A stretch of 64,000 nt of DNA from Dryomyza anilis (GCA_951804985.1 OX638132.1:91082696-91146695); one strand, 5' to 3'; counted from the stretch's first letter, positions 43,654-56,343 are shown. The notes: generated from the letters alone by a model not told the origin. A program made the numbers and translations.

Positions 43654-43922
43654 CACAGAAAAAATAATCGGCGTAAATATAGCAACCGATATTAATTGCA
43701 TTCATTAATAAATCCCGCAAATAAAATCCAGCAAATATAATTGCTGAAACTTAGCTGACTAATTTATTTGCTGCAATCACGTACAAATATTCATATAGCA
43801 AACGAAATTGCTGATTTAACGAATAATAGCAAACGTTTTCATTAAATTAGTGAATTTCATTGCTGTATTGATTAATGACTGCAATTAATATCGGTTGCTA
43901 TAGTTACGTCGATACAAAAAAA
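43654..43922. mobile_element. hairpin MITE (CACAGAAAAAATAATCGGCG), intact
   Basis: Left arm CACAGAAAAAATAATCGGCG, GTAAATATAGCAACCGATAT, and right arm ATATCGGTTGCTATAGTTAC, GTCGAT are inverted copies; the whole 269 bp can fold back. Other copies at 21184/22824 (split) and 63561. Confidence 0.85.
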
Positions 43923-44512
43923 GATTTCAATAATTATTTGCACATATACGGGGGAAGAACATATTTTTTAGACTGTTTATATATTTTCAAACAATTATAA
44001 TTTGTATAAAAACCATAAGTTTTATAGTTGTACAGCTTATCAATTGCTCAGAGTTATTTACAAATATTTAGTTCAATACCCAGCAGCTGCACTATTATTA
44101 ATTAGAAATATTTAAATTAAAATGTAGTGTGGAACAATGTTCTTTTTTGTAGTTGCTGTTGTGATAACAGTGTAACATATTTTTTTCAATTAGTAAAACT
44201 TTCTTCTTTCATACTTATACACAGAAAACAAATGTTGTGGTTGCAACCAACTCAGTTTTCGGTACAATATTTGAAAATTTAAAAAAAATCTTAAGAACGT
44301 GTTGAAAAAACCCAAAGGAAAAGTCGAAAAACTGCAGAAAAAAACTCGTAAGAAAAAAAAATCTTAAAATAATACACATTTTTGTATTTTGATATGAAAC
44401 ATCTCTAAGTATAACTTAGCACCATTTAAACAATGTCGAATTATTTGCAAAACCCGTTTGTATTTCATCATTAAAAATTCTCACTTTTCTCTAACTTTTC
44501 TCTGTTTTTATA
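43923..44512. other. intergenic, nothing recognised
   Basis: AT-rich. A word shared with 42187 is present at 44236, next to a TACACAGAAAAC terminus at about 44219. Confidence 0.4.
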
Positions 44513-44854
44513 AAGTGTTTTTCAATAAGAGCGCTACCAAAGTTTTGTTCAATGGTTTTTCAACAAGGACGCTACAAAAGTAGAGCGACAGGGACAGCAA
44601 ACGTCGCTATATTTCTTGCCGCTCTTTCGACATTTCTCTTCAGTAAGGTTTACCATTTCATGATGCAAAGATATATGAGCCAACAACGAGTCGAAATTAT
44701 TAAAATTTACTACCTGTATTCGAATTCGTATATCTTTCCATCATGAAATGGCAAACTTTACTCATGAGAAATGTCAAAAGAGCGGCAAGAAATATGGCGT
44801 CGTTTGCTGTCCCTCTCGCTCTACTTTTGTAGCGTCCCATTTGAAAAACCCTTT
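44513..44854. mobile_element. mariner-derived snap-back MITE, copy 2
   Basis: Starts with the 3' mariner terminus (TTTTTCAATAAGAGCGCTAC), directly followed by a full 5' terminus (TTTTTCAACAAGGACGCTAC), the first ~120 bp of the mariner including MQRYMSQQRVEI, a short spacer and an inverted copy of the same 5' region, ending TTGAAAAACCCTT. Confidence 0.85.
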
Positions 44855-45360
44855 ACCAAACCCCAGCGCACGTTGGGAAGAAATCGACAAAAATGCGCGC
44901 ATAGACGTCTTACGCGATTTCCTTTTATGTTTGGTTTTCATATTATAGATAATTTGAGAGATAAAACATAGTTTTTTTTATTTAAATAATTTTTAACATT
45001 TCTATTCTAAATTCTCCCAAAGAGAAAAAATTTATTAATTTAAAACAAATAATTAGATGTTGTACAAAAATGCGTATAAATGATCTATCTCTAATTAAAC
45101 CGAAACCAAATTTATACTCCGTAAGAAGAACATATATATTTTTATAAAAGTATATTACATATTAATAAAGTAAATCCATTTCGATAGAAATGCGAATTTG
45201 AATATTATAAAATAAACTTTTGGAATGCAACTTTTATAAGTCACGTCAAGTAATGAAATTTTTTTTTGTGAATTACTGAATACTTTTTGCAAGCAATGGT
45301 ATCAAACTTTGCTGCATCTAACTGCATCTTATTGTCATTTCAATGTCAAATATATATTAG

Positions 45361-45551
45361 GAGCTAATTTCCAAAACGTGCTATATGAAACGAACTCTGT
45401 TTTGAGTAAAAGACGAAATATTGTTACACCATGATAGAGTCAAATTTGAACCAAAGCATCTTTTACACTTTTGATCTTTGACATATCCTTGGTATCAATC
45501 GCAAATATGTTAATAAATGCTTTCAAAATTGAAATAGCATGTTTTGGAAAT
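45361..45551. mobile_element. small MITE with AGCTAATTTCCAAAACG ends
   Basis: Left end AGCTAATTTCCAAAACGTGC and right end AATAGCATGTTTTGGAAATGA are imperfect inverted copies. Same family as the nested element at 27484-27691. Confidence 0.65.
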
Positions 45552-45647
45552 GAAATCTCACATAGCATATTTTGGAAATTACATTTTAAAACGATAGCAC
45601 TTTTTGAAATTAAAAACTTTATTCTGCGTTTAATTTATGTTTTTTTT

Positions 45648-45803
45648 ATACCCTACACTAAGAGTGAAAGGGTATATTCAGTTTGGTACGCCGTTTGTAA
45701 CACCCAGAAGGAAGCATCTCCGGTATGGAAAAGTATATATATTCTTGATCATCATGACCTCCTGAGTCGATTTAGCGATGTCCACCTGTCCGTCTGTCTG
45801 TCC

Positions 45804-45865
<62 letters not shown>

Positions 45866-46425
45866 CTGTCTGTCTGTTGAAATCCCTACTACTTTTAAAA
45901 TTGAAGAGCTAGATAAATAAAACTTATAACTTAGATTACTAATATACCTACGCTGTATGTGCGTAGGTATATTAGCGAGATCGGTCTATTGTGACCTATG
46001 ATCCGACCACTTATGTTCAAATACCTCATATAAAATGTGCATTAAAGATCAATTTTTATGTATACGTGCTTAGGTAAACTTTTTTGGTCAAATATATATT
46101 GACATCATGCTCAAATACATGATAATAATGTTTTACGGCGAAAAGACTTGTGGTTCACAAAAAAAAAATCGAAATTCGGTACACCTACCCATTTGTAAAT
46201 ATGGGTATCAAATGAATGGAAATTCTTCAGCGATTGAATGTTTGTAGTTATTTTCAGGATTCGTATACCCTGGTGACCTATATATCACTTTGAATGGTAA
46301 CCACACATATGTGTAGGGTATTTATAGTCGGCTTAGACCGACTATAATTTTGATAATCCTAACTATCATAATTACACCTACTTTAAAATTTCCCATGTGA
46401 TCTAACCTTCCCAACTGGTTTAATT
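45648..46425 (+). mobile_element. DINE/Helentron-like element, copy H2
   Basis: Plus-strand near-identical copy of H1: TATACCCTACACTAAGAGTG, AGTATATATATTCTTGATCA, (GTCT)n at about 45785-45875, hairpin ATAGTCGG-CTTAGA-CCGACTAT at 46324-46345, end CCCAACTGGTTT. The microsatellite produces a false SVCLSVCLSV open frame. Confidence 0.85.
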
Positions 46426-46583
46426 ATAATAATGGTAATAGTGATATTTAAAATTATCCTGCTTCATTAATGTTATTTTCACATTAGGATATGAGACTTT
46501 AGTAATATTATTGACCAACATTTTTTATAAAATGGAATACTCTCTACATTTGAACTCATTGCTTTCAACAGTTTGAATGTAAT

Positions 46584-46969
46584 CCAGTCTGCCTTGTCTC
46601 GGAGACCTTCGATGTCTCGAATTTTATCGAATATCTTCGAGTAAAAATTTTGATCTCGTTGCTTTATCGATTCTAATTTTTATAATTTCTCGTACATTCA
46701 AATTCATTGACAAGATACGATATATAAACATTTATAGCATCGATATCGTAATATTTTTCGAAGCAATATCGAACTTGAATAATTTTTTTCAACTATATCG
46801 TTCCGATTTTTCGTACCGAGAAAACTCCGACAAAACTCATCGATATCTACCTACCATGTAGGTCCAATTTGACGCTCGATATCGGTACGAGAAAGTTTCC
46901 GATATCGTGTGATTTTTCCTTATTCTCGCATTGATCTCGTAACGATTTCGAAACGAATGGCATACTGGG
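46584..46969. mobile_element. CCCAGT-family MITE, copy 1
   Basis: Starts CCAGTCTGCCTTGTCTCGGA and ends CGAAACGAATGGCATACTGG, inverted ends with mismatches. The interior is rich in CGATATCG/ATCGATA palindromes (for example GACGCTCGATATCGGTACGA). Other copies at 27178 and 7698. Confidence 0.75.
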
Positions 46970-47371
46970 AATTTTTTTGCTGCTTGTTGATTAACATAAG
47001 TTTCACAAAATCTTATTTAATTTCCACTAGACATCATTTCTAGTACCTACCTTTGAATCTAATATTTTGAATGTTTTTTAAATTACATCAACCGTGTTTG
47101 TCTGACATTGCCAAACAAGAAGTGGAACGTTTCAAGACAGACTTTTTAGTGTAACACATATTAACTCTTAAAAAAAGCATTTGTTTCAATATTTTGACTT
47201 CAAGCTAGCCTACAGAAGGATTTTTTCTCTTTGGAGTATAGTTTTTTGTTTGTTTTCTATGTTCTCATCAATTTCCAATAAATTGACATATTTTTCAACA
47301 AATATTATTTTTTAGTTTTTGGACAAATAAAGTCTAGTGCCTCATAGTGCAGTGTAGTTTTTGTTCTGATT
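46970..47371. other. intergenic, nothing recognised
   Basis: AT-rich with no gene or element seen. Confidence 0.4.
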
Positions 47372-48854
47372 ACACTACACAACAGCCATTCTGCGCAGCA
47401 GTCAAAGTTATTTTTGTATTATGTAAAATGACGCCCTGATTCCGAAAATATGGTTTAATAATGTTTCTTTGAATAGGTATACATATTATGGGCCAATAAC
47501 TTTTGAAACGAGCTTTCATAAAGGTGCTCACATTTATTTCTAAATATCTCGCGTTCTAAATAACACATATGATCAAGTGTTATATCGAATGAAAGGTAAT
47601 TGAATATACAATAAACAATTTTTAGAACATTTTTAAATGGATTCATTAGTTTAAGAGAACTCGATAGCATTTTTTTCAACAAAAATTTAAGATAAAATTT
47701 ATTTTAAAAAATGGAAATAAATCGAGAAAATAAGATGATACTAAAATTTTAATTTTCCAAAATTAGTTCACACTCTTTCAAAAAAATTGAGCCATCAATG
47801 ACAAAAATATATGGGTAACATTTGAGGATAAATAAAGTTATGTGAAAGCGATATAATTGAGTGCTATACAAATAGGCATAAAAATAAAAAATAAAAAATG
47901 TGAGCAGATCACGCTCATTTTTTCAGCACCTATTGATAGATGATTGCTTGGAATTAATTTTAAATTTTAAAACTTTATTTTTAATACTTAACGAGATATG
48001 CGATCCTAAAAAGTAAACCCATATTTCGTAGTGGATGTAGTTGATTACGTTGACTAATTCGACTCATTTTCGAACTTTGAATTACTATTTTACTAAAATA
48101 TATTGAAAATAAATTTCACATCATTCGGAATAGCAGTTATATAGTTATCGTGTATAGGCGGACAGACAGACGGTCATATCTAAATTGACTCGGAAAGTGA
48201 TGTTGATCAAGAAAATATATACTTTTTCATAACAGTCATGCCTACTAAGATGCGCTAAAATATCCTCACATACATTTTATAACTTGTAACCCATGGGTAT
48301 AGGGTATAAACATAAAATGCGATTTTTTTTAGTTAATACTCAATTGGAATGCTTTCACATGATTTTTTCTGTTCTCAAAATGTATCCTTAGATTTCTTTT
48401 AAATTTACATTATTTTCTTTAAAAATGTGCAGGCTAATTTTGGAATATTACAAACTCTTCATCATCTTGCGTTTTCTATTTTTCGCCATTTTTTAAATGC
48501 ATTTTTGAACAAAATTTTGGTCGAAAAAATTTACATTTTTCGAGTTCTTCTATAGAGTTCTCTTAAATCAGTGAACCAATTCCAAAGTGTTGTAAGAAGT
48601 GTTTATTGGATATTTAATTACCTTTTGTTCGATATAACAATTGAGCATATGAGTTTTATTAAACGCGTGATGTTCACAAATATATGTGATTACCTTTTTG
48701 AAAGCCCAGTACAAAAGTTATTTCCCGAAATCTCGTAAAAATATCCATAGACAATTTTTTAATTCATATATTCAAAATCTGCGGGTCATTTTCAATAATA
48801 CAAAAATAATGGTATTTACTGCGCAAACTTTTTTTCGTATTTTGTTGTGTAGTG
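47372..48854. mobile_element. 1.48-kb repeat with ACACTACACAACA termini, copy A
   Basis: Begins ACACTACACAACAGCCATTC and ends CGTATTTTGTTGTGTAGTGT, so the ends are inverted (ACACTACACAACA). A second full-length copy is at 54877-56343 with the same order of blocks. The interior includes a DINE-like stretch (GGCGGACAGACAGACGG) but no transposase. Confidence 0.8.
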
Positions 48855-49723
48855 TTATATAGAAAAAACATTTTTGGTCTACTTAGATACTCGATTTTAG
48901 TTTTACTGATTCAACACCTAAGGACGAACAAAAGTACATAAATAACTTTTTTTCGATTTTTGACTGTATGGCACGTTTTGGAAATGAACACCTCATATGT
49001 ACATAGATAAAATATACAAATGATCATTATTCCTGAAATAACACATCCGCATCTCAGATTTTCTTCAAATTCTCGCCATTTTACGAGAATAAACTACCTT
49101 GTGTTATTTGTTACTGAATTAAATATAAATTGAAAAAGTAAAGTTTTAAAACTTTATTAACAAATTTGCTATAATAAATCTAAAAAAATAATTTAACCAA
49201 TTTTGGAAAAAAAATGGAGCCTAAACTTGGCGTTTTCTTCAAAATTCGAGTTCGAAAACTTTATAATAATTTAATAATTATAAAATGATTTAGAAAAAAT
49301 TAATAAAAACCAGATTCAAATACTACGTTAAATTCTATAGACAATAGATACAAATAATATGAATTTTGAGAATCTATTGGCCTAGATATCAGCTTTCGAA
49401 ATTACATCAAAAGGAAAAGTGTGTGTTTTTTAAAGCATCACAATTTTGTAAAATGTTCGAATTTCGAGAAAAAGTCAACTTATATTTTTTTGTTAAACAT
49501 ATACAAAGCTATTGAACAAGTTTTATTAAAATCAAAGAGCAAAAATTATTGAATTATAAATATTTTACAAAATGAAGATTATCGGTGCAGGGTAACAGTA
49601 ATAAAAAAAAAAACTGAGTATACCACTCGATTTGACAAGGAATTCTCTTTAAGAATCTCTAATTTCTGAAATTTTTGAAATCAAGCAGACATTTTTCTTT
49701 AACACTGACTTTATTTGTAGAGT
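48855..49723. other. intergenic, nothing recognised
   Basis: AT-rich. The only signal is a minus-strand AATAAA (TTTATT at about 49710-49715) nine bases past the stop of the next gene, a possible very close polyadenylation signal. Confidence 0.4.
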
Positions 49724-50650
49724 TTAAAATGATGATCTTATATCGATATCATACATAAGGGTGCTGTCAACAGTATTGACAGTAGGTGATACTGTGGATG
49801 TGGTTGTAGAGGTAGAAGTCGACGTGGACGTAGATATAGATGGTAATTGAATTGATGCTTGTGTTGGTGTCGGTATCGGTTCAGCTGTATGTGCAAGAGT
49901 AACAATAAAATATATTTTAAAATAAAATAATCATCAAAAATATTTACAATCATCATAATCCTCTTCGTCGTCATCATCACTATTATTGGGAGGTTGATGG
50001 CGATTGTGATGGTTGCCATGTCGTCCACAACCGGGACCCTTGTGATGACGTTCCATGTGGTGTGGTGGACCTGAACGCTGTTCTTCTTCCCTATCTTCAG
50101 ATGAAAAGGAGTTTTCAAAAGGTTTTGGTGGCCATGCGCCATAATCAGGTCCATGTTCACGCCCATGTCCATGCCCAGGTCCATGTTCACGGCCACGTCC
50201 ATGCCCAGGTCCATGTCCTTGCCCACGATGCATGCCACCGAGACCGGGGGGACCATCACGAGGTTCATCACTGAGTACACCATGTGGTGGGCCACCATGT
50301 GGTCTACCATGAGGTCCAACATTTGGACGACCTCTATTATATGCTGGAAAACCACAATTGAAATGTGAACAATCGGACGATCTCGATAGTCTCTCATGTA
50401 CCACAACATTAAAGTTCGATTGCGCTATAGCACTGGGTTCAATAGCCATATATTCACTGTAGAGTATACATTTTGATATAAATTTAACGTTATTTTAAAC
50501 AAATAAACATACGCATTATTTTCCACGGGCTGGCCATAACTTCGAACGGCAATCAATAAAAGTGCAAACTGTAAAAAAAAACAAATTTTCTCAAAAATAT
50601 CGATTAATATTTTATTTATTATATTTTACCCATATATACTGCAAGTACAT
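49724..50650 (-). CDS. secreted His/Gly/Pro-rich protein of an unrecognised family, paralogue 1
   Basis: Four exons: 50650-50630, 50568-50513, 50456-49948 and 49884-49724; 747 bases, 248 residues, introns of 61, 56 and 63 bases. The signal peptide is MYLQYIWFALLLIAVRSYG. The body has DCSHFNC, then a long His/Gly/Pro-rich part with GHGPGHGRGREHGP-type repeats (possible metal binding), WPPKPFENSFSSE, an acidic run (SDDDDEEDYDD), and a Ser/Thr-rich tail ending LMYDIDIRSSF. The gene at 57729-62818 shares exon count, exon 1 and 2 lengths (21 and 56 bases), intron phases (0, 2, 1), the YxxWPxKxF motif and the DIDxR end. I do not recognise the family; the tail suggests mucin-type O-glycosylation. 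The function is unknown. Confidence 0.78.
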
Positions 50651-50690
50651 TGTATATATATTATAAATTAAAAATCCAGTTTCTTGAGGA

Positions 50691-50720
50691 CTGTTCGTTG
50701 AGGATGCTCAACGCTTACTA
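50691..50720 (-). promoter_or_regulatory. conserved upstream block of paralogue 1
   Basis: The minus-strand words AGTAAGCGT, GAGCATCCTCAACGAACAG lie about 40-70 bases upstream of the start codon. The same arrangement (AGTATGCGT, CAGCATTCTAAACGAACAG) lies upstream of paralogue 2 at 62906-62935. It is probably a shared core promoter or 5' UTR element. Confidence 0.5.
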
Positions 50721-51371
50721 AAAATCAATTTAATCCAAAAATTCTGAGAGTAACTTGTATATTTTAATTTTATACAGACAATGAAAGTTGTTTTAATCTC
50801 CGAATAAAATAATCTACAATTTATAAATATTTTTGTTTTTCTTTTTGTTTGTGATATGCACATCATTTCACGATTTCAGCTGTGCTTAATAAGATGATTT
50901 TTTTATTTTGTGTTTTGTTAAATATGACTGACAGAATTTACAACAAAAAAATTATATAGAAAATCTGTACAGCGTGTAATACAAGTTTTAATTTTTGTTG
51001 TTCAGTGTTTTTATAAGAAATATATATATATATTTTTTGTAATACTAGTGACGTCAAAACATGATTTTTAAAAATCTATATAATCTATTTGCAGAGTTCG
51101 ACTGAAAGTCTAAACTGACGCAATATTTATTACATCAAAACAAATAATGATAATTTTCTATGCCTTCTTAGTAAAAATATAAATAAAAAACAAATATAGA
51201 ATAAAAAAATTATAGGCCTTAATGTAATATACCGTTTTTACAAAATTGTTGTTGAATAAGTGGTGTGAAATTAATTTTTTATAATGTAATATAAGATAAT
51301 TAATTAATCATATAATAGTGTTATGAAAAGATGTAATTTTTTCCACTGTGCAAGCAATCAACAATAATAAA
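50721..51371. other. upstream of paralogue 1, nothing recognised
   Basis: AT-rich, no gene. Confidence 0.4.
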
Positions 51372-51470
51372 TGAGACGCAAGACAATTCAGCGCACTAAG
51401 CAATGTGTTAGAAAGGGACAGAAGATCATTCAGCGCACTAAGCAATGTGCGAGAAAGAGTTGGAAGATCA
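51372..51470. repeat. ~45-bp tandem duplication (ATTCAGCGCACTAAGCAATG)
   Basis: Two copies of ATTCAGCGCACTAAGCAATG, then (T/C)(T/G)AGAAAG. No known function. Confidence 0.7.
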
Positions 51471-51598
51471 GCACATTAAAACACATGAGTGCGAATAAGA
51501 TGCCAATAGCAGGCGTCATTTTCAAAACGAGTAGAAGGTTCTCGAAACAAGTCGAAGCTTGTCGAAACGTGTCGATTTGATGCATACAGTATATACAC

Positions 51599-51784
51599 AG
51601 CCTCAGCAGTCCAGAGGTAGCGCGCTGGACTTGCATTCTGAAGGTCTCGGGTTCGAATCCAGGCTTGGGCATATGCGCTCGTGGTGATATTAACCACAAA
51701 ATTGTAAGGAATAGATTTCACAGTACAATGGATATAGTCTATCTGAGTGCTGTGGATCTTAGTAGATATTCCAAAAAAAAAAAA
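51599..51784 (+). mobile_element. tRNA-derived SINE, family B, copy 1
   Basis: The head reads CCAGAGGTAGCGCGCTGGAC with a perfect B box GGTTCGAATCC at 51650-51660. The body (TAAGGAATAGATTTCACAGT, ACAATGGATATAGTCTATCT) ends in an A tail at 51772-51784. A second copy in the opposite orientation is at 60758-60947. Confidence 0.85.
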
Positions 51785-51798
51785 ATATATATATATAT

Positions 51799-52715
51799 AC
51801 AGAAAAAAATATTGTACGTATATATAACAATTGATATTAATAGCAAACAAAATCGTATTCCAATTAAAAATATAAATGTATTAATTGTATTTACACATTT
51901 TTTAATTAAAATATTAATAGGAATAAATTTAATATAATTTCAATACAACTAAATCTTTAATAGTATTAACTACTTTTATTTGTTACTTTTGATTTATTTA
52001 TTTTCTTAAATTGCAACACTGGTTTTTTCTTCTGGTTTTCATTTTGTTTTTTGTTTGTGCGTTGTTCAGTTTCTTCTAACATTATTTTATTCTACGTTGC
52101 TATTTTAAAACAGGATAATGCATTATTTAGTGTATGTTATTAAAGTATTAAATGGCTCAATTTATTTTTGCTGTCAAGAATTTGAACAAACAGCTTATGA
52201 TGCTCATTTTATTACATATTGAATTATTAAAAAGCGAATATCAAATTTTATGTTTGACTCATGTCTGGCCCACCTGTAGAAGTTGGGAAAACTGAATTCG
52301 GTAAAACATTCGTTAGGTTGAAAGAATTTTACAATGCAAATCAAAAAGTATAAATAATTATTTAATATGTTTATGTTATATATTGAATTAAATTATTTTT
52401 ATTTTCATATGTTTCTATTCGAAAAATATTTTATTTAATTTAAAAACATATTTAAATGATCCAATTTCTATCGAATGAAATTTTTAATTGATGTTACTAA
52501 TTTAAAAATTCCCAATAAAAAATATAATTCACATATAACAACTTTAATATCAATATGACAAAAAAATTAATTAAAGTTTCTCCAATTAACATATTCTCAT
52601 TATTACGAATATGGAATTCAATGCTACTAAAAGTTACATCGGCTGAGTTTCAATTAAAAATTAATTGGATTGATTAACATTTTAGTTATTTTTACACACT
52701 TCTTTTTCTGTGTGT
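51799..52715. mobile_element. ~920-bp non-autonomous DNA element, copy 2 (ACAGAAAAA ends)
   Basis: Copy of 3176-4147 with the same blocks in the same order, starting ACAGAAAAAAATATTGTACG and ending TTTTTCTGTGTGTA. It has a few internal deletions relative to copy 1. Confidence 0.75.
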
Positions 52716-52983
52716 AAGGGAGCCGCATCTGAGGCACAGCACCTCAGTCGTGATTGAATAGTGGTCGAGTGCGTCTCGTGTGATAAATGTCAAGATAAAT
52801 AGTGGACATGCAGCAGTTGTTAGAATTTATTATTGGTAAAGTTGTTTATTAAAGTGAATTAATAAAGTTAATTGTTATAATTTAAACCAAACATAAGAGT
52901 ATTTTGTACATAATCCAGAGATACGAACTGGTAGAACAGTTTTCCGTAGACTGAATTTTTGTAACAATATAAATTATTAATTA
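52716..52983. other. intergenic, nothing recognised
   Basis: Short GC-richer stretch near 52723-52785 (GGCACAGCACCTCAGTCGTG) of unknown origin. Confidence 0.3.
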
Positions 52984-54115
52984 TACAGGGTGTTTGATTC
53001 ATCGAAGTCAATAATTCAGGTGATCGTTCTATGACTCAAAAAAATAAGAACATTTTAAATAATATTATGTCCTATTTTGCACCCTGTTTGATATACAGGG
53101 TGTTTAGTAAATGCATATTACTGACATAACCTAGTGAAGAAAATTGGTTATAAAGTATAATATGGTGATAAATGAATAAAAAATTTTAACTCGTGTTTTA
53201 GAAAATTAAATTACCTTTCTAATGGTATATCACATCTTCGAACCCCATGATATCTTCTTTATTAAAAACGTACGTAAAGTTGAAATTAACAAAACTAAAA
53301 ATTCAAATTTTTACTTTGCCATTGAATTTATCAAAATTTCGTTATTGATCACCCCATTTTTTTAATTTATAATGGTAGACCTGTTCATTCCCAATACTTT
53401 GTAACCAATTATAGTGATTTTAAACTGGTATTGTATGCTGCGGAAATAATTATACCGTGATGGATTTTGTAATTTTGTGGTTGAAATTAAAAAAAAAAAT
53501 CGATATAATTTGGAAGATTTATTAAAATTATAATCATTATCAGATTACCTCACAAAACATATTTTTTTTATCACATTTCTAAACATTTTTTTGTTTTAAT
53601 TTCAACCACCAAATCATAAGACGTGCCACTGTTTAAATTTTTCGGCAGCATTTCTTATCAAGTTAAAATCACTGTGATTGATAGAAAAATACTAAAAATG
53701 AACTGGTCTATCATTATAAATTAGAAAAAAATTGGGTGTTCGATAACGAAATTTTGAGAAAATCAATGACTAAGTATAAATTTGAATTTTTATTTTTGTA
53801 AATTTCAACTTTACGTAAATGTTAGAAAATGAAGAAATCATGGGGTTCCAAGGTGTGATATATCATTGGAAAGGTAATTTAATTTTCTAAAACATCAGTT
53901 AAAAATTGTTATTCAGTTATCAACATATTATACTTTATAAACAATTTTCTTGACTAGGTTAATGCAGTAATATGCATTTACTAAACACCCTGTATCCCAA
54001 ACTTGCACCCTGTTTGAGAATAGGACATAATTTTATTTAAATTTTTTTTTATTCCCTGAATTAATTGAATTAATAATCCCTTGAATTATTACATCGATTT
54101 GTTTTGAACTAAATT
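52984..54115. mobile_element. ~1.1-kb foldback element with TACAGGGTGTTT ends
   Basis: The left arm (52984 to about 53490) is repeated inverted in the right arm (about 53610-54110). Examples: ACAGGGTGTTTAGTAAATGC (53095) and GCATTTACTAAACACCCTGT (53973); ATCACCCCATTTTTTT (53348) and AAAAATTGGGTGTTC (53728). The spacer contains a smaller inverted repeat (GTTGAAATTAAAA and TTTTAATTTCAAC). No coding. Confidence 0.85.
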
Positions 54116-54876
54116 TTGTTGTATTTTTCAACTATCATACGAAATTATTTTTTGATGATAAAATATTAGATAATGTATCAAACATAGTTAATCCGATTAA
54201 AATAAACTGTTGTCTTAAAAGTTATTTCCAAGAAATGTTGTTTTATTTTTTTTAAATTAAGTATAAAATTCACATTAGAAGTGCTCCTGTATTTTTGAAC
54301 CTTGTTGGCGCATATTCATGCGACATACCCTGAAATCTTTAAAATTCTATGGTTAATTCAAAAAATGTTTAAAATTTGTAATTTCTTACAAACAGCGCTT
54401 GACACATCCGATGTCGAAAACATATTTTGAAATTTTATTTTCTCAATAAAAAAAAATGTAGATCCATAATATTGAAGCGGCTTTTAAACTTAACAAAGAT
54501 ATGTCCAGCTAAATGTCCATTATTCAAAACAATTACTTTTTCTCCACATAGTCTTTTTTTGTTGGTGTTAGAAGCACATTTACGAGTCATATCTTAAAAT
54601 CATGTTTACCTCATTTTTAAATAATTGTTTCAAATTGAGTATTCATGACAAGCAGCGCAAACACACGTTGGCGGCGAAATTTATGTTTTCATCCCAAAAG
54701 TGGTAACATACCCTCCTCCCTCTCTGCCCAAATTTGGGTTAGAATAAGGCATATTAATGCGACATATATTTTTATTTGTATACATTTATTAGCTAGCGAT
54801 TTTATTTAAATTGTAGCGATATCTTTTAAACCGCAGCAATTGTGATGTTTAGAACGATACAAAGCATGAGCGTATT
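54116..54876. other. intergenic, nothing recognised
   Basis: AT-rich, no gene or clear element. Confidence 0.4.
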
Positions 54877-56343
54877 ACACTACTCAACAGACATTCTGCG
54901 CAGCAGTCAAGGTTATTTTTGTATTATGTAAAATGACGCCCTGATTCCGAAAATATAGTTTAATAATGTTTCTTTGGATAGGTTTACAAAATATGTGTCA
55001 ATAACTTTTGAAACGAGCTTTCATAAAAGTGCTCACATTTATTTGTAAATATCTCGCGTTCTAAATAACACATATGATCAAGTGTTATATCGAATGAAAG
55101 GTAATTAAATATCCAATAAACAATTTTTAGAACATTTTTAAATTGGTTCATTAGTTTAAGAGAACTCGATAGGGGAACTTGAAAAAAGATTTTTTTTTAA
55201 CAAAAATTTAAACAAAAACTCATTTTAAAAAATGGAAATAAATCGAGAAAGTAAGATGATACACAAACTTTAATTTTTCAAAATTATTTCACACTCTTTC
55301 GAAGAAATTGAGCTTTCAATGACAAAAATATATGGGTAACATTTGAGGATAAAAAAGTTATGTGAATACAATATGATTGAATGCTATACAAATAGGCATA
55401 AAAATAAAAAATAAAAAATGTGAGGGGATAACGCTCATTTTTTGAGCACGTATTGACAGATGATTGCTTGTAATTAATTTTAATTTTTATAACTTTACGA
55501 GATATGTGATCCTAAAAAGTAAACCCATATATCGCAGTGGATGTAGTAGAGTACGTTGACTAATTCGACTCATTTTCGAACTTAAAATTACTATTCTACT
55601 AAAATATATTAAAACTAAATTTCGTCGCATTAGGAATATCAGTTTTCAAGTTATCGTGTATAGGCGGACAGACAGACGGTGATATCTAAATCGACTCGGA
55701 AAGTGAAGTTGATCAATAAAATATATACTTTTTCATAACAGTCATGCCTACTAGGAGGCGCTAAAATATCCTCACATACATTTTATAACTTGTAACCCAT
55801 GGGTATAGGTTATAAACATAAAATGCGTTTTTTTAGTTAATACTCAATTGCAATGCTTTCACATGATTTTTTCTTTTCTCAAAATGTATCCTTAGATTTC
55901 TTTTAATTTTACATCATTTTCTTTAAAAATGTGCAGGCTAATTTTGAAATAATACAAACTGTGCAGCATTTCGCGTTTTAAATTTTTCGCAATTTTTTAA
56001 ATGCATTTTTGAAAAAAAAAAATTGGTCGAAAAAATTTACATTTTTCGAGTTTTTCTATAGAGTTCTCTTAAACAAGTGGACCAATTCCAAAATGTTGTA
56101 AGAAATGTTTATTGGATATTTAATTACCTTTTATTCGATATAACAATTGAGCATATAAGTTTTATAAAACGCATATGAGTATTTACAAATATATGTGACC
56201 ACCTTTTTGAAAGCTCAGTACAAAAGTTATTGCCCGAAATCTGGAAAACCAATCCATAGAAAAAATTTTAATTCAAATTCTGCGGGTACTTTTCAATAAT
56301 ACAATTACTGCGCAAACTTTTTTCTCATTTTGTTGTGTAGTGT
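54877..56343. mobile_element. 1.47-kb repeat with ACACTAC...GTAGTGT termini, copy B
   Basis: Full-length copy of 47372-48854 in the same orientation, diverged by scattered substitutions and small indels (for example ACACTACTCAACAGACATTC at the start). Confidence 0.8.

Noticed and set aside
45471..45920. Plus-strand frame with SVCLSVCLSV repeats
   Set aside because: Translation of the GTCT microsatellite of the Helentron-like element H2.
49738..50409. 223-residue minus-strand frame over paralogue 1
   Set aside because: It is the wrong frame and reads through two introns; the spliced frame has a signal peptide and matches paralogue 2.
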